From an uncultured Bacilli bacterium (lineage in GTDB: Bacteria > Bacillota_I > Bacilli_A > RFN20 > CAG-449): a DNA stretch of 62,812 nucleotides. Shown in pieces: positions 46,901-56,948 of this stretch; within the stretch, counting starts at the first letter, position 1, and each line of letters begins with the position of its first letter. Made by a program: the position numbers and the translations under genes. A model generated the notes under the pieces. It was not told where the DNA came from. It worked only from the letters and a program-made list of their open reading frames with translations, and searched no databases. The stretch spans positions 1-62,812 of the forward strand of contig CALVJL010000008.1 of assembly GCA_944332075.1 (NCBI GenBank), given 5' to 3'.

Positions 46901-47813
46901 TGCGGTAGAGATCGTTAAGATCGCTGGTAGCGAAACGTCCACCATCAAGAGGTAACATCGGTCTGAGATCAGGTGGGATGACCGGAAGGACATCGAGAAC
47001 CATCCATTCAGGCTTATTTGTTGAGGTCTTGAAAGCTTCAACAGTTTCTAATCTCTTAATGAGTTTAGCTCTCTTTTGACCTTGAGATGATTTTAATTCT
47101 TCTTGAATCTTATCGAATTCTTCATTGATATCGACTTCGTGTAAGAGTTTTTGAACTGCTTCAGCGCCAATACCGAATTCACATCCGAGGAAACGAGAAA
47201 CGTAGTAAGAAGTATCAAAGAAGTTAAATGGTTCGTGCTCATTAAGCATTCTTTCAACTAATTCTTTACCTTCTTGGTAATCATAAGACTCTTGATCGAG
47301 AGTTGGTAAAATTTCCTCATTAATAACTTTTGTAAAAACGAGGCGGCCGGTTTTCTCATCAAAAACCTGCTTTTTGAAAATGTTTTTAGACATACCAGCA
47401 TTGAGGCAGATATGGCTCTTAAAATAGACAATATCCTCAAGCTGCTTTGGTAAAATGTCTAAGACTAATCCCATTTTTGATGGGATGCCTTTTAAATACC
47501 AAATATGCGCGCATGGAGAGGCGAGTTCAATTGAACCCATTCTCTCTCTTCTGACGGCTTTAGTTGTAACTTCAACACCGCATTTATCGCAGGTGATGCC
47601 CTTAAAACGGGATTTTTTATATTTGCCGCAATGGCATTCATAGTCTTTGGCCGGACCAAAGATTTTTTCACAGAATAAACCATCTGGTTCAGGTTTCTGT
47701 GAACGGTAGTTGATCGTTTCTGGTTTTGTTACTTCACCATGAGACCATTCTCTAATCTTTTCTGGTGAGGCTAAACCGATTTGAATAGCAACTAATTCAT
47801 TTACATCAAACAT
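43911..47813 (-). CDS. rpoC: RNA polymerase beta' subunit
   Basis: 1300 residues. The N-terminal zinc ribbon CHCGKYK...CDKCGV and the catalytic [12 protein letters not shown] motif with its three metal-binding aspartates are intact. The second zinc site [13 protein letters not shown] lies in the C-terminal half. It ends in an acidic tail ([18 protein letters not shown]) longer than in Bacillus. It lies 13 bases after rpoB and before the terminator. Confidence 0.97.
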   Translation of the reverse strand: MFDVNELVAIQIGLASPEKIREWSHGEVTKPETINYRSQKPEPDGLFCEKIFGPAKDYECHCGKYKKSRFKGITCDKCGVEVTTKAVRRERMGSIELASPCAHIWYLKGIPSKMGLVLDILPKQLEDIVYFKSHICLNAGMSKNIFKKQVFDEKTGRLVFTKVINEEILPTLDQESYDYQEGKELVERMLNEHEPFNFFDTSYYVSRFLGCEFGIGAEAVQKLLHEVDINEEFDKIQEELKSSQGQKRAKLIKRLETVEAFKTSTNKPEWMVLDVLPVIPPDLRPMLPLDGGRFATSDLNDLYRRVINRNNRLKRLIEMTSPDVILMNEKRMLQEAVDALIDNGRKGKPVMTTAGKPYKSLSTSLKGKSGRFRQNLLGKRVDFSGRSVIAVGPSLKMYQCGLPMEMAVQLFRPFIAHEMLKNGSATSHKQANKMIDHYEAKVLDAVDEVIKNKYVLLNRAPTLHRLGIQAFRPVIVTGHAIRLHPLVCAAFNADFDGDQMAVHLPLSDEAQYEAKTLMLASNNILGPKDGKPIVTPSQDMILGNYYLTLESDVPYFKHKAEILRSVYHDEEEAARYDLYAECEGKVFRDIDEVMRAYQTKQIHLQNRIAIKGSAMHKTGFSEKMNNSYLITTVGKIIFNQIFPEDFPYLNVKPTDKKFNNLSGDLDTFFVPKGTNIKEYIASLPLKSPFAKKDLSAIIDEVFKRYHNPRTSEVLDRLKDQGFFYSTISGITISIADIPLVEGKEEILKSGDEKVEKINRLFNRGLITDEERHTKVVGVWSDVKEKEIQPVLTKQLERDKRNPIYMMSDSGARGNISNFVQLSGFRGLMAKPNGDTIELPIKSCFREGLTVSEFFIATHGARKGGADTALKTADSGYLTRRLVDVSHDVIIREEDCGTDHGFVVEEIREPGAKEATVPLKDRLVGRYSCHDIVDPNTGVVICEGNTLMDEDIADKIIKAGIKKVEIRSLFGCETKDGVCVHCYGRNLASGKVASIGDTVGIMAAQSIGEPGTQLTMRTFHTGGVAGSDITQGLPRVQELFEARKPKGEAVISEIAGTVASVTVDDKNKSTIVIKNDLEEKSYTTVIGAHVIVSEGMKVYNGQALTDGSINPKELLNVSDVRAVEKYIVQEIHKVYRAQGIEISDKHIEVIVKQMMRKMVIVDGGDTDLLPGTRVETIRFTEANAKALSQGKRPAVGYPKILGITKAALDTESFLSSASFQETTKVLTDAAIKGSVDHLHGLKENVMIGKLIPAGDAFFEKKEEESEDNKVTEEEKDYSTTLPEEDDNVINFTDIFSDDNEN

Positions 47814-47826
47814 TCAACTTACCTCC

Positions 47827-50800
47827 TTAATCCTGATCGTAATCTTCGTCATTAACTAAGCGGATATCGCTAGTCATTTCTCTGACAGAAGAGTTAATCT
47901 TTCTAGCTTCTTTTTCTGATTCCTCGGCGAGATTATCAGTTCTGATTTCATTACCGTTCTTGTCGAGCAACTTGACATCGAGAGCTAAAGATTGTAATTC
48001 CTTAATCAGGACACGGAAGGATTCAGGCATTCCTGGTTTTGGAATTGGCTGACCCTTAATAATTGCTTCGTATGCCTTGGCTCTTCCGACCATATCATCG
48101 GACTTGATAGTGAGAATTTCTTGTAAGATATGAGCTGCACCATAAGCTTCGAGAGCCCAAACTTCCATTTCACCAAATCTTTGTCCGCCGTTTTGAGCTT
48201 TACCGCCTAAAGGTTGTTGAGTGACCAATGAATAAGGTCCTGTTGCTCTGGCGTGTAATTTATCATCGACCATGTGGACTAATTTAATCATATACATGAC
48301 ACCGACAGAGATTCTTTCATCAAATCTATCGCCTGTACGTCCATCATAGAGAATGCTCTTGCCATCGCTATCGAGACCAGCTTTGGCCATCAAGTCGAAG
48401 ATTTCATCATTGCTAAGTCCATCGAAGACTGGTGTAGCGACGTGAATACCTAACTTCCGGCAAGCCATACCTAAATGGATTTCCAAAACTTGTCCGATAT
48501 TCATACGTGACGGAACACCTAATGGATTGAGCATGATATCAATTGGGGTGCCATCTGGTAAGAACGGCATATCCTCAACCGGTAAAATCTTGGAAATAAC
48601 ACCCTTGTTACCGTGACGTCCTGACATCTTATCACCTTCGGAGATTTTTCTCTTTTGAACGATGTAGACTTTGATGACTTCATTGACAAGAGGTGGTAAT
48701 TCAGCGCCATCTTTTCTTGAGAAGCGTTTGACATCGAGAACAATACCCGCGCCTCCGTGTGGAACGCGTAAGGAAGAATCCTTTCCGTCTTTAGTCTTAT
48801 CAGCGAAGATAGCCTGTAATAATTTTTCTTCAGCTGTCGGATCAGTTTGTCCTTTTGGAGTAACTTTACCGACGAGGATGTCGCCTTCTTTAACTTCAGC
48901 ACCTGGGATGATAATACCGTTTTCATCAAGATTAGCCTTAGCTTCGTTAGAAGTGTTAGGAATATCTCTAGTGATATCTTCATCGCCTAACTTAGTTGTA
49001 CGGCATTCAATTTCGTACTCTTCGATGTGGATTGAAGTATAGACATCATCCTTAACGAGACGTTCTGACATAATGACAGCGTCTTCGTAGTTATATCCAT
49101 TCCAAGTAGTAAAGGCGATTAAAACGTTTTGTCCAAGAGCTAAATCACCGTGATCCATAGCTGGGCCATCAGCGATAATTTCACCCTTTTTAACGTGTTG
49201 ACCAGCATCGACAATTGGTGTTTGATTGATGCAGGTTCCGCCGTTAGAACGTAAGAACTTTTGTAAAATATAGGTTTTGACTGTGCCATCATCATTTTGG
49301 ACAACAATCTTTTTAGCATCGACTTTAGCGACGATCCCGTCTTCCTCAGCTAAGACTGCAGCACCGGAATCGTGAGCGATATTATATTCAATACCAGTTC
49401 CGACATATGGTGCGTGTGGTTTTAATAAAGGAAGTGCTTGTCTTTGCATGTTCGCACCCATCAAAGCACGGTGGTTATCATCGTTTTCAAGGAACGGAAT
49501 ACATGCAGCAGCAATAGAGACGATTTGCTTTGGAGAAACGTCGATATAATCAACATCTTCTCTTCTAGCCATAATGTTATCGCCGTTATATCTAGCGACG
49601 ACTTTTTCATCAAGAATTTCGTGATCTGGTCCGAGATGAACGTTAGCTTGAGCAATGACATGGTTTCTTTCATCACTAGCTGAGAAATAGACGCTTTCTT
49701 CGGTAACAATCATTTGGCCTTTATCGTTTTTAACGACTTTACGATACGGAGTTTCAATAAATCCGTATTCGTTAACTTTAGCGTAGCAAGCTAAGTTATT
49801 GATTAAGCCGATGTTTTGTCCTTCAGGTGTTTCAATTGGGCAGATACGTCCATAGTGTGAATAGTGAACATCACGGACAGCCATTGAGGCTCTATCTCTA
49901 GTTAATCCGCCAGGGCCTAAAGCTGATAAACGACGCTTATTTGATAATTCAGCTAATGGGTTAGTTTGATCCATGTATTGAGATAATTGCGAAGAGTTGA
50001 AGAATTCTTTAATCGCCGCAGTTAATGGACGGATATTGGTTAAGCTCTGAGCAGTGACTTCTTTATCAGGATCACCAGCAGAAACGATAGACATCTTGTC
50101 TTTAACCGTTCTTTCCATTCTTGATAAACCGATACGGAATTGATTTTGAATTAATTCACCAACGCAACGGATTCTTCTGTTACCCAAGTGATCGATATCA
50201 TCGGTATCACCGAAGCCATCCATAACATTCATGAAATAAGAAATAGTTGCGATCATATCAGGCATAATGACGTAATCGAGTTCACAATTTAAATCAGTGC
50301 CGATGATATTAACGATTTTTTCTTTCTTATCGTTAGTATAGACTTTAACGATATTGACATTAGTATGGCTATCGAGTTCAGGATTGAGGTCAAGAGAATA
50401 GGTGTGAGCACCTTTTTCAAAGAAACCTTCATCCTGTAATTGATTGATAATATCTTTAGTGATTTCAGTACCAGTAGGATAAACGACTTCGCCTTCAGCA
50501 GAAATTAAATCTTCAGCGATAATTCTGCCGCTTAAACGGTTATAAATACCGAGTTTTTTATTAAATTTAAATCTTCCAGCTGGGCCTAAATCGTATTGTT
50601 TATGCTTCTCTTCAAAGAAACGAGTTCTAAAGAAGGAAGTTGCACCTTCTGGTGTTGATGGTTCACCAGGTCTTAAACGAGCATAGATTTCTTGCATCGC
50701 TTGACCGGAACCAGCTTTTAATAAAGCATCTCCATGCGCATCCTTTTCTTTGTTAATTGTGTTAACAAAAGCTGGATTGTCGCCGAAGAGTTCAATCATC

Positions 50801-51429
50801 TTATCATAGGAAAGAATGCCCAATGCTCTTAATAAAACAGTGATTGGCATCTTTCTTAATCTTTCAATTCTTACCCAAAGGAAATCTTTTAAGTCAGCCT
50901 CAAACTGTAACCATGTTCCACGAGCAGGAATCAAATCTGCGTTGTAAGCATATTTACCGGATTTATTATCAAAAGTTGAGGAGAAGTAAGCTCCTGGAGA
51001 ACGGACGATTTGAGAAACGATTGCTCTTTCTGCGCCGTTAATGATAAATGTACCGGAATTAGTCATCATCGGGAAATCACCCATGAAAACTTCATTATCG
51101 GAAATTTCACCAGTTTCCAACTTGAATAAACGTAAAGTGACTCTCAATGGTGAAGAGTAAGTCAACCCACGAGTCTTGCATTCCAAAGCATCGACAGACG
51201 GTGCTTCTAAATGAGAAGAGATGTATTCAATCTTCAATGTATTGTTAGGCGATGAAATCGGGTAGATATCCCGGAAAACTTCATCGATACCATGCTTGAC
51301 TAACCATTCAAAAGATTTGGTCTGAATTTCGACCAGGTTAGGAAGCGGTAACGAACCAGAGATTTTCGAGTAATCTCTCCTTCCATTGTGAAGGTACTTA
51401 ACATTGTCGTTGTTGATATTTTTGCTCAT
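47827..51429 (-). CDS. rpoB: RNA polymerase beta subunit
   Basis: 1200 residues, normal length. The rifampicin region reads [29 protein letters not shown], with wild-type-like D, H-equivalent (N in NKRR) and S residues; an H-to-N change at the classical Rif position could lower rifampicin sensitivity. The active-site segments [13 protein letters not shown] and the C-terminal [18 protein letters not shown] are present. It lies 20 bases after ybxB. Confidence 0.97.
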   Translation of the reverse strand: MSKNINNDNVKYLHNGRRDYSKISGSLPLPNLVEIQTKSFEWLVKHGIDEVFRDIYPISSPNNTLKIEYISSHLEAPSVDALECKTRGLTYSSPLRVTLRLFKLETGEISDNEVFMGDFPMMTNSGTFIINGAERAIVSQIVRSPGAYFSSTFDNKSGKYAYNADLIPARGTWLQFEADLKDFLWVRIERLRKMPITVLLRALGILSYDKMIELFGDNPAFVNTINKEKDAHGDALLKAGSGQAMQEIYARLRPGEPSTPEGATSFFRTRFFEEKHKQYDLGPAGRFKFNKKLGIYNRLSGRIIAEDLISAEGEVVYPTGTEITKDIINQLQDEGFFEKGAHTYSLDLNPELDSHTNVNIVKVYTNDKKEKIVNIIGTDLNCELDYVIMPDMIATISYFMNVMDGFGDTDDIDHLGNRRIRCVGELIQNQFRIGLSRMERTVKDKMSIVSAGDPDKEVTAQSLTNIRPLTAAIKEFFNSSQLSQYMDQTNPLAELSNKRRLSALGPGGLTRDRASMAVRDVHYSHYGRICPIETPEGQNIGLINNLACYAKVNEYGFIETPYRKVVKNDKGQMIVTEESVYFSASDERNHVIAQANVHLGPDHEILDEKVVARYNGDNIMARREDVDYIDVSPKQIVSIAAACIPFLENDDNHRALMGANMQRQALPLLKPHAPYVGTGIEYNIAHDSGAAVLAEEDGIVAKVDAKKIVVQNDDGTVKTYILQKFLRSNGGTCINQTPIVDAGQHVKKGEIIADGPAMDHGDLALGQNVLIAFTTWNGYNYEDAVIMSERLVKDDVYTSIHIEEYEIECRTTKLGDEDITRDIPNTSNEAKANLDENGIIIPGAEVKEGDILVGKVTPKGQTDPTAEEKLLQAIFADKTKDGKDSSLRVPHGGAGIVLDVKRFSRKDGAELPPLVNEVIKVYIVQKRKISEGDKMSGRHGNKGVISKILPVEDMPFLPDGTPIDIMLNPLGVPSRMNIGQVLEIHLGMACRKLGIHVATPVFDGLSNDEIFDLMAKAGLDSDGKSILYDGRTGDRFDERISVGVMYMIKLVHMVDDKLHARATGPYSLVTQQPLGGKAQNGGQRFGEMEVWALEAYGAAHILQEILTIKSDDMVGRAKAYEAIIKGQPIPKPGMPESFRVLIKELQSLALDVKLLDKNGNEIRTDNLAEESEKEARKINSSVREMTSDIRLVNDEDYDQD

Positions 51430-51449
51430 TACAAGTCCTCCTAGAATTA

Positions 51450-52046
51450 TTATTCGCTCTTGATTGCGCGATAGATGTAGTAACCTTTATCCCGCTTGAG
51501 CAATTCGCAATTTCCGAAAAGCGAGATAACTTCCTTCTGAGCGGAAGGAGCTCCTTGATCTTTTCTAATCACGAAATAGAGAGCGCCAAGCTTCTTTAAA
51601 TGGGCGTATGCTTGCGCGAAAATTGCATAGACAACTTTCTTACCCGCGCGAATCGGTGGATTGGTGACAATATTGTCAAACTCACCATCGACATTATTTA
51701 GTATGTCGCTTTCATAGATTTTCACAGTCAAATTCATCCTTCGAGCGTTTTCTTGAGCTAAAGATAAAGCCCGGCGATTAACATCAACCATTTCTATTTC
51801 AGAATTAGGGAAAAAATGTTTAAGAATCAAACCTATTGTCCCATATCCGCATCCGACATCTAGTATTCTTCCTCCGAGGGGCTGCATAAATAAAATTTTC
51901 AATAAAGAGATAGAGCCATCATCAATTTCATTTTTTGAGAAGACTCCATTATCGGAGATGAAGGTATACTTCTTGTCATAAAGCGTGACAGATATCTCAT
52001 GCGGTGAGGATTTTACGTTATCATCATTGGTGAAATACTGCCCCAT
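51450..52046 (-). CDS. Class I SAM methyltransferase, YbxB/RsmC-like
   Basis: A 198-residue methyltransferase with SAM-binding motif [11 protein letters not shown] and the catalytic NPPIRAGK typical of RsmC-type 16S rRNA (guanine-N2) methyltransferases. It is located between rplL and rpoB, the position of ybxB in Bacillus. The exact target is unproven. Confidence 0.9.
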   Translation of the reverse strand: MGQYFTNDDNVKSSPHEISVTLYDKKYTFISDNGVFSKNEIDDGSISLLKILFMQPLGGRILDVGCGYGTIGLILKHFFPNSEIEMVDVNRRALSLAQENARRMNLTVKIYESDILNNVDGEFDNIVTNPPIRAGKKVVYAIFAQAYAHLKKLGALYFVIRKDQGAPSAQKEVISLFGNCELLKRDKGYYIYRAIKSE

Positions 52047-52070
52047 TTTTTACCTCTCTTTTAAAGCGAC

Positions 52071-52105
52071 AAAAACCCACCTCACGTTAAAACGCGCGAG
52101 GCAGG
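52071..52105 (-). terminator. Terminator or attenuator between rplL and ybxB-rpoBC
   Basis: An 11-bp stem (52076-52086 with 52095-52105, including three G-U pairs) is followed by TTTTT on the minus strand. No good promoter follows before ybxB, so rpoBC probably depends on read-through, as with the rplL-rpoB attenuator of E. coli. Confidence 0.85.
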
Positions 52106-52136
52106 TCTAAATAATCATTCAAATTTATAGTTAAAA

Positions 52137-52514
52137 CTATTTGATTTCAACTTCAGCACCAGCTTCGACTAAGGTTGCTTTGTGTCCTTCAGCTTCAGCA
52201 GGAGAAATCTTTTCCTTGATGGTAGCTGGGCAGTTATCGACTAACTTCTTAGCATCGATTAAGCCTAAGCCAGTGATAGCTTGAACAGCTTTGATGACCT
52301 TAACTTTTGTAGGTCCGACAGCCTTTAAGATTAAGTTGACTTCGGTTGGGCCAGCAGCAGCTGTTTCTTCTTCAGCTGGAGCAGCAGCAGCTGCAACAGG
52401 AGCAGCAGCAGTGACACCGAATTCTTCTTCGATAGCTTTAACGAGATCGTTTAATTCAAGAATTGACATTTCCTTGATGGAAGCAATAATTTCTTCATTA
52501 GTTAATTTTGCCAT
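52137..52514 (-). CDS. rplL: 50S ribosomal protein L7/L12
   Basis: The stalk protein that recruits translational GTPases. 125 residues, with an N-terminal dimerisation domain, an Ala-rich hinge and the C-terminal domain [24 protein letters not shown]. It follows rplJ by 30 bases. Confidence 0.97.
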   Translation of the reverse strand: MAKLTNEEIIASIKEMSILELNDLVKAIEEEFGVTAAAPVAAAAAPAEEETAAAGPTEVNLILKAVGPTKVKVIKAVQAITGLGLIDAKKLVDNCPATIKEKISPAEAEGHKATLVEAGAEVEIK

Positions 52515-52544
52515 TTTCTATTTCCTCCTAATAATTATAATGGA

Positions 52545-53033
52545 CTATTGTTCTTTGTCGGCAACTGCCTTAACTGCACATGCAAAGTTACGGACAGGAG
52601 CTTGTAATACTGAAAGAAGCATAGATAATAATCCTTCTCTTCCAGGTAATTTTGCAATCGCCTTTACTTCATCAGCACTGACGACGCGGCCATCGACTAA
52701 ACCACCTTTAATAACAAACGATGGGTGAGTCTTAGCGAATTTGCTAACCTCTTTAGGTGCGGCAATTGGATCTGCGGCATAAACGAAAGTGTTAGGTCCT
52801 TCTAATGAAGAAGCTAAGTCTTCAAAGCCTAATTCTCTCGAAGCGCGGTGAACCATTGTGTTCTTAAAGACGCTGCATTTTGCGTTTACTTTAGCTAAAG
52901 ATCTCTTGAATGAAATCATTTCATCAACTGTTAATCCACGATATTCAGCAACAACAAATGACTTATTGTTTTTGATAACTTCTTGGATTTCAGCAACATG
53001 AGCCTTTTTAGCCTCTAAAACGTTTTGATTCAT
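52545..53033 (-). CDS. rplJ: 50S ribosomal protein L10
   Basis: The base of the L7/L12 stalk. 162 residues with KKAHVAEIQEVIKNNKSFVVAEYRGL-like N-terminal text and a C-terminal helix for L12 binding. It is preceded by an L10 leader, through which L10(L12)4 represses its own operon. Confidence 0.97.
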   Translation of the reverse strand: MNQNVLEAKKAHVAEIQEVIKNNKSFVVAEYRGLTVDEMISFKRSLAKVNAKCSVFKNTMVHRASRELGFEDLASSLEGPNTFVYAADPIAAPKEVSKFAKTHPSFVIKGGLVDGRVVSADEVKAIAKLPGREGLLSMLLSVLQAPVRNFACAVKAVADKEQ

Positions 53034-53039
53034 GTAGGC

Positions 53040-53165
53040 ACCTCCTCTAAAATTGTTAATTTATAGTAACAATATACATCAGAGATTATTAGTCATCAGA
53101 TTATAACTAAGTTTACCTCGGCAACATAATTAAGGTTTCCCCGTTGCTGTCTATGGTATATTGGA
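53040..53165 (-). promoter_or_regulatory. L10 leader RNA
   Basis: The 149-base gap before rplJ contains the conserved Firmicutes L10 leader elements: CCATAGACAGCAACGGGG and, after a short loop, TTGCCGAGGT, which pair as AGCAAC/GTTGC around the kink-turn-like GAC and GAGG parts. This is the autoregulatory binding site for the L10(L12)4 complex (Rfam RF00557 family). The 5' limit is approximate. Confidence 0.85.
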
Positions 53166-53182
53166 ACTATCTAGAAAAATGT

Positions 53183-53866
53183 TTATCTGCCATCAAAAGT
53201 GAAATGGATTGCAGGACCCATGACAGTGTGGATCGCACAATTTTTAATATAAACGCCTTTAACTGAAGCTGGTTTGACCTTCAAAACAGTTTCGCAGACA
53301 GCTTTTAAGTTATCAACGATTTTTGAAGTATCAAATGATACACGGGCGATGGAGAAGCAAATATTGCCTTCCTTATCAACGCGGTAAGAAATCTTACCAG
53401 CTTTGATTTCTTGAACAGCCTGACCAATGTTTGGTGTGACAGTTCCAGTCTTTGGGTTTGGCATTAAGCCCTTAGGTCCTAAGATACGACCTAATTTACC
53501 AAGTTCACCCATCATATCTGGTGTTGCGACGATGACATCGTAATCAAACCAGTTTTCAGATTTAATTTTTTCAAGCATTTCTTTTCCGCCGACATAATCA
53601 GCACCGGCAGCAGTAGCTTCTTCCACTTTGTTAGTGATAGCTAAGATTCTCTTAGTCTTACCATTTCCATGTGGGAGAGTTAATGTTCCTCTTAATTGTT
53701 GATCAGCTTGTTTAGGATCGACATTAAGGCGGAAAGCGACATCGATAGTCGAGTCAAATTTGACAGTTGAAGTCTCTTTGACTAATGCGCAAGCTTCCTC
53801 GAGCGAATAGACTTTAGTCTTATCGATTTTCGCTAAGGCTTCTTGGTATTTTTTTCCTCTCTTCAT
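53183..53866 (-). CDS. rplA: 50S ribosomal protein L1
   Basis: L1 forms the mobile stalk at the E site and represses its own operon. 227 residues with [17 protein letters not shown] and [17 protein letters not shown]. An L1-operator-like hairpin abuts its ribosome site. Confidence 0.97.
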   Translation of the reverse strand: MKRGKKYQEALAKIDKTKVYSLEEACALVKETSTVKFDSTIDVAFRLNVDPKQADQQLRGTLTLPHGNGKTKRILAITNKVEEATAAGADYVGGKEMLEKIKSENWFDYDVIVATPDMMGELGKLGRILGPKGLMPNPKTGTVTPNIGQAVQEIKAGKISYRVDKEGNICFSIARVSFDTSKIVDNLKAVCETVLKVKPASVKGVYIKNCAIHTVMGPAIHFTFDGR

Positions 53867-53878
53867 AATTTCCTCCTT

Positions 53879-53906
53879 GTGGTATTAACGGGTTAGACCC
53901 TTCCAC
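53879..53906 (-). promoter_or_regulatory. L1 operator-like hairpin, copy A
   Basis: Directly after the rplK stop the minus strand reads GTGG-AA-GGGT-CTA-ACCC-GTTAATA-CCAC: an outer GTGG/CCAC stem, an internal loop with AA and GTTAA, and an inner GGGT/ACCC stem. This layout mimics the L1-binding site in 23S rRNA and is repeated before rplK. It touches the rplA ribosome site AAGGAGGA. Confidence 0.75.
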
Positions 53907-53909
53907 TAT

Positions 53910-54323
53910 TTATTCGTCGATTGAAATACCCATGTTACGGGCTGTACCGGCAACGACCTTCATCGCTGCTTCGACATCGGTGCAATTTAAATCAGGTAAT
54001 TTGTACTCAGCAATCTTTCTTAATTGTTCTTTGCTGATGTGACCAACCTTTGTGGTCTTAGCGTTGCTTGAACCTTTCTTGATTCCCGCTTCTTTAAGTA
54101 ATAAGCCAGCAACAGGAGCTGTCTTGATGACGAAATCAAATGATTTGTCTTCGTAGGCAGTAATGATAACTGGGACTACTTCGCCGATGCGGTCAGAAGT
54201 TTTCGCATTGAAATCAGTACAGAACTTAGGCATTAAGATACCAGCAGAAGCTAGTTTAGGACCTGGTTTTGCCTGACCACCGATAAGTTCAAGTTTAACA
54301 ACTTTTGCGATTTTCTTACTCAC
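53910..54323 (-). CDS. rplK: 50S ribosomal protein L11
   Basis: L11 is part of the GTPase-associated centre and the stringent-response sensor site. 137 residues; LIGGQAKPGPKLASAGI and the C-terminal CTDVEAAMKVVAGTARNMGI are present. The start is a GTG at 54323 with AGGAGG 7 bases upstream; the ATG at 54330 is out of frame and quickly stops. Confidence 0.97.
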   Translation of the reverse strand: MSKKIAKVVKLELIGGQAKPGPKLASAGILMPKFCTDFNAKTSDRIGEVVPVIITAYEDKSFDFVIKTAPVAGLLLKEAGIKKGSSNAKTTKVGHISKEQLRKIAEYKLPDLNCTDVEAAMKVVAGTARNMGISIDE

Positions 54324-54356
54324 GTGGCATTCCTCCTATTAGTTTTTGTCCGTGCT

Positions 54357-54385
54357 GTGGGTTAACGGATTGTTAGTCCTTCCAC
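54357..54385 (-). promoter_or_regulatory. L1 operator-like hairpin, copy B
   Basis: In the rplK leader the minus strand reads GTGG-AA-GGA-CTAACAA-TCC-GTTAA-CCCAC. It has the same outer stem, AA bulge and GTTAA loop as copy A between rplK and rplA, about 450 bases away. Confidence 0.75.
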
Positions 54386-54435
54386 TGCGCAAATAACATC
54401 GCGCCAAAAAAGCATTTTTGGCACCATGCCAAAGT

Positions 54436-54464
54436 ATTATACGACGAGAGAATTTTATAAACAA
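54436..54464 (-). promoter_or_regulatory. Sigma-A promoter of rplK-rplA(-rplJL)
   Basis: TTGTTT and a perfect TATAAT at 17-base spacing on the minus strand. The leader would be about 105 nt and carries a GCCAAAAA/TTTTTGGC hairpin followed by L1 operator copy B. Confidence 0.75.
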
Positions 54465-54522
54465 GGAGAATTTAACTTTTTAAGCATTTCCTTGCGCGCA
54501 TGCGTAAACAATATATAAATAC

Positions 54523-54549
54523 AAAAAGAAAAAGTGGATAAACCACTTT
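54523..54549 (-). terminator. Terminator of secE-nusG
   Basis: AAAGTGG and CCACTTT form a 7-bp stem with a 5-nt loop and a T-rich tail on the minus strand. The stem overlaps the nusG stop codon at 54548. Confidence 0.75.
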
Positions 54550-55120
54550 ATTCTTTAATTTTATCAATTTCTGTGACTTTTGCAGTAATCGGAGTTTCTC
54601 TACCAAAGAAGATTGCATTAATTGTAACTTCGTTTGCTTCTTCGTTAACGTTAGTAATTGTACCTTCAGTTCCTTCAAATGAACCATTAAGAATTCTAAC
54701 GCGGTCACCAGGTTTATAGGCGATGAACATTTCTTCATCTTGAACGCCGACTCTCTTAAGAACAGTTTCGATTTGCTCTCTAGTAACAGGGAAAGGTTTA
54801 GCTCCGCCACCAGATGATCCGATAAATCCGGTAACACCTGGAGTGTTTCTAACAACATACCAAGCTTCATCTGACATAATCATTTCAACAAAGACATAGC
54901 CAGGGTATAAGTTTTTCATCTTGGTTTTGCCAGTTGGCTTTCCATCTCTCATTACAGGTACTTCTTGCTCAGCGACAATAATTCTAAAAATCTTATCTCC
55001 GAGATTATGGGATTCAACTCTTTTTTCAAGGCTATCCTTAACCTTGTTTTCGTGTGAAGAATAAGTATTGACAACGTACCAGTTTTTAGTAACCGGTCTG
55101 TTATTTTCCTGATTTTCCAT
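54548..55120 (-). CDS. nusG: Transcription termination/antitermination factor NusG
   Basis: NusG binds RNA polymerase and couples it to ribosomes or Rho. 190 residues: an NGN domain (KNWYVVNTYSSHENKV, GYVFVEMIM) and a C-terminal KOW domain (YKPGDRVRILNGSFEGTEGT). It lies 10 bases after secE. Confidence 0.96.
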   Translation of the reverse strand: MENQENNRPVTKNWYVVNTYSSHENKVKDSLEKRVESHNLGDKIFRIIVAEQEVPVMRDGKPTGKTKMKNLYPGYVFVEMIMSDEAWYVVRNTPGVTGFIGSSGGGAKPFPVTREQIETVLKRVGVQDEEMFIAYKPGDRVRILNGSFEGTEGTITNVNEEANEVTINAIFFGRETPITAKVTEIDKIKE

Positions 55121-55130
55121 TTTTACCCTC

Positions 55131-55394
55131 CTATAACCAAGTCAAACACGCTAGAAAAGCTCTCATAGCCGAGGTTGCTTCACTGCTCGCACTTGCAGAT
55201 GATGTTACGAGATTTTCTTCGAGAACACCTAAAATTTTAGCGATGACGAAATCGTCAATTGAGCAAGCGACAGCCGAGAAGATGATGACGCACATAACAA
55301 CTGCAAAGTATCCGATTAAATCCTTGCCGGTTGGCCATCTAACCATTTTGCCTTGCTTGACAACGCCGCGGAAATATCTTTTAATCTTGTACAT
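55131..55394 (-). CDS. secE: Protein translocase subunit SecE with C-terminal tail
   Basis: The essential SecY partner, with one membrane segment here (about 27-46) preceded by the amphipathic helix KMVRWPTGKDLIGY, the family hallmark. 87 residues. After the membrane region there is an unusual Ser/Ala-rich tail of about 25 residues ending in a second hydrophobic patch. Its position between rpmG and nusG supports the call. Confidence 0.93.
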   Translation of the reverse strand: MYKIKRYFRGVVKQGKMVRWPTGKDLIGYFAVVMCVIIFSAVACSIDDFVIAKILGVLEENLVTSSASASSEATSAMRAFLACLTWL

Positions 55395-55404
55395 TTCAAT
55401 CTCC

Positions 55405-55554
55405 TTACCTTGATTCTTTATGAATCGTGTATTTATTGCAATGCGGACAGAACTTTCTTAATTCTAAGCGCTTGGTCTTATCCTCTTGTTTTTTGGTGGT
55501 GACATAGTTTCTCGCCAAGCATTCCGAGCATATTAAAATAACTTTAACTCTCAT
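55405..55554 (-). CDS. rpmG: 50S ribosomal protein L33, zinc type
   Basis: 49 residues starting at the ATG at 55554 ([12 protein letters not shown]). Zinc ligands C9, C12, C36 and C39 are all present. The longer reading frame upstream would overlap the sigma-like gene and lacks family similarity. It precedes secE as in Bacillus. Confidence 0.95.
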   Translation of the reverse strand: MRVKVILICSECLARNYVTTKKQEDKTKRLELRKFCPHCNKYTIHKESR

Positions 55555-55613
55555 CTTATCACCATCCTTTGTCCTAACATTCGGGTTAACTTTAACACAT
55601 GAATATTTTATAG

Positions 55614-56183
55614 TCAATTTAAGTTGTTTATTTTTTTTAAATAATCAAAGGCTTTATGTAATAAATAATTAACTCTATGGGTATCTAACTTCATTAACGA
55701 AGAAATCTCTTTGTAACTATAACCTTGACTCCATAGCCTCAATACTTTTTCTGTCTCCGTTCCAAAGCGAATGAGTGTTTGATTAAGTAACTTTTCGTAT
55801 TCTTCTTTGAGCTGATATTCTTCCTCAGTTAAATTTTCTTGGAAACTCGCTGAATGATAATCTTGAAATTCTTCTTGGGCTTTAACTAAATCAGACTGTT
55901 TTTTTAAGCGTTCAAATAACTCGTTAATATTTCTGCTTTCAACAACTTTCCAGTAGGCATAAAATGGTCCTTTGTCCATTTCGTATCTCTTAAGAATATT
56001 AATTGTATCGTGACAAATAATCATATGAAAATCTTCACGAGAAAATCCCTGGAGATTATAAGAATAAAGAAGCTTATTTTCAAAAAATCTTATATGTTTC
56101 TCAAACATTAAAAAAAGAAGCTTCAACGCTTCTTTATTGCCTTTTCTAATTTGTAAAATTACCTCATCTATGCTTACTATCAT
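55614..56183 (-). CDS. Sigma-70 family factor, SigH-like
   Basis: About 189 residues. A region 2-like segment ([33 protein letters not shown]) and a C-terminal region 4 helix-turn-helix ([26 protein letters not shown]) are visible. Its place between rlmB and rpmG-secE-nusG is that of sigH in Bacillus, so it is probably a divergent sigma-H (stress, stationary phase or competence factor). The ATG at 56183 overlaps the end of rlmB by 20 bases; its ribosome site is weak. Confidence 0.8.
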   Translation of the reverse strand: MIVSIDEVILQIRKGNKEALKLLFLMFEKHIRFFENKLLYSYNLQGFSREDFHMIICHDTINILKRYEMDKGPFYAYWKVVESRNINELFERLKKQSDLVKAQEEFQDYHSASFQENLTEEEYQLKEEYEKLLNQTLIRFGTETEKVLRLWSQGYSYKEISSLMKLDTHRVNYLLHKAFDYLKKINNLN

Positions 56184-56886
56184 AAACCGCTGCAAAATAT
56201 AAAGCCGCCGCTACTGAGGCATTAAAAGAATTGACATGTCCGACCATCGGAATTTTAGTAATAAAATCACTATTTTTCAAAAGTAATTGAGAAATTCCCT
56301 TTCCCTCTGAGCCAATAATTAAGACTGTCTTCATCTTATAATCGACCTCGCGATAATCAAGAGAAGCATTGCCGTCACTAGCTACAACCCAATATCCGTT
56401 TTCTTTAAGTGTTTCCAATGCTTTATTAAGATTATTCACCCTCGCAATTTTAGCGTATTCAATTGCTCCCGTAGAGACGTGGCTCACGACTGAAGTCACT
56501 TGAACCTGCCTGCGATCAAGAATAATATATCCATCTATTCCTAAAGCATCACCAGAACGGATAATCGCACCAAAATTATGCGGATCTTCAATTTGATCTA
56601 ATAAGGCGATACATGGATATTGAACATCTTTAAGAGAAGAAACTAATTCTTCTAAAGTTAAATACTGATAATCTTCGCATTCGATAACAATACCTTGATG
56701 ATTAACTTTACCGACAAGTTTATTTAATTCATCATTCGTCATTTTTTTAACTGCGAAATTCTTCTCTTTTAAAAGACGCGAGGTTAATTTGTCATTATAA
56801 CTATCCGACAAAAAAACTTTTGAGATAGTTTTGTTATTGCTCAAAGCATTATTAGCAGCATTTTTACCGTAAATATATGTCTTCAT
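56164..56886 (-). CDS. rlmB: 23S rRNA (guanosine-2'-O)-methyltransferase RlmB
   Basis: A TrmH/SpoU-family methyltransferase that acts on G2251 of 23S rRNA. 240 residues; the SPOUT motifs are LDQIEDPHNFGAIIRSGDALG, LIIGSEGKGIS and IPMVGHVNSFNASVAAALY. The last motif has H in place of the more common M or K. It follows cysS in many Firmicutes. Confidence 0.93.
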   Translation of the reverse strand: MKTYIYGKNAANNALSNNKTISKVFLSDSYNDKLTSRLLKEKNFAVKKMTNDELNKLVGKVNHQGIVIECEDYQYLTLEELVSSLKDVQYPCIALLDQIEDPHNFGAIIRSGDALGIDGYIILDRRQVQVTSVVSHVSTGAIEYAKIARVNNLNKALETLKENGYWVVASDGNASLDYREVDYKMKTVLIIGSEGKGISQLLLKNSDFITKIPMVGHVNSFNASVAAALYFAAVYDSKHR

Positions 56887-56948
56887 TTTCTCGTTTTTTT
56901 CCTTTATGTATCTAACGTCTCTAAATCACAGATATACTAATAGATTAA

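Noticed and set aside
53160-53195. Promoter for rplJ inside the end of rplA (TTGATG-17-TAGATA)
   Set aside because: The -10 matches the consensus poorly; transcription from the rplK promoter explains rplJL expression.
54472-54870. 132-codon minus-strand frame overlapping nusG
   Set aside because: It is an alternative frame of nusG with no family similarity, and it runs through the nusG terminator.
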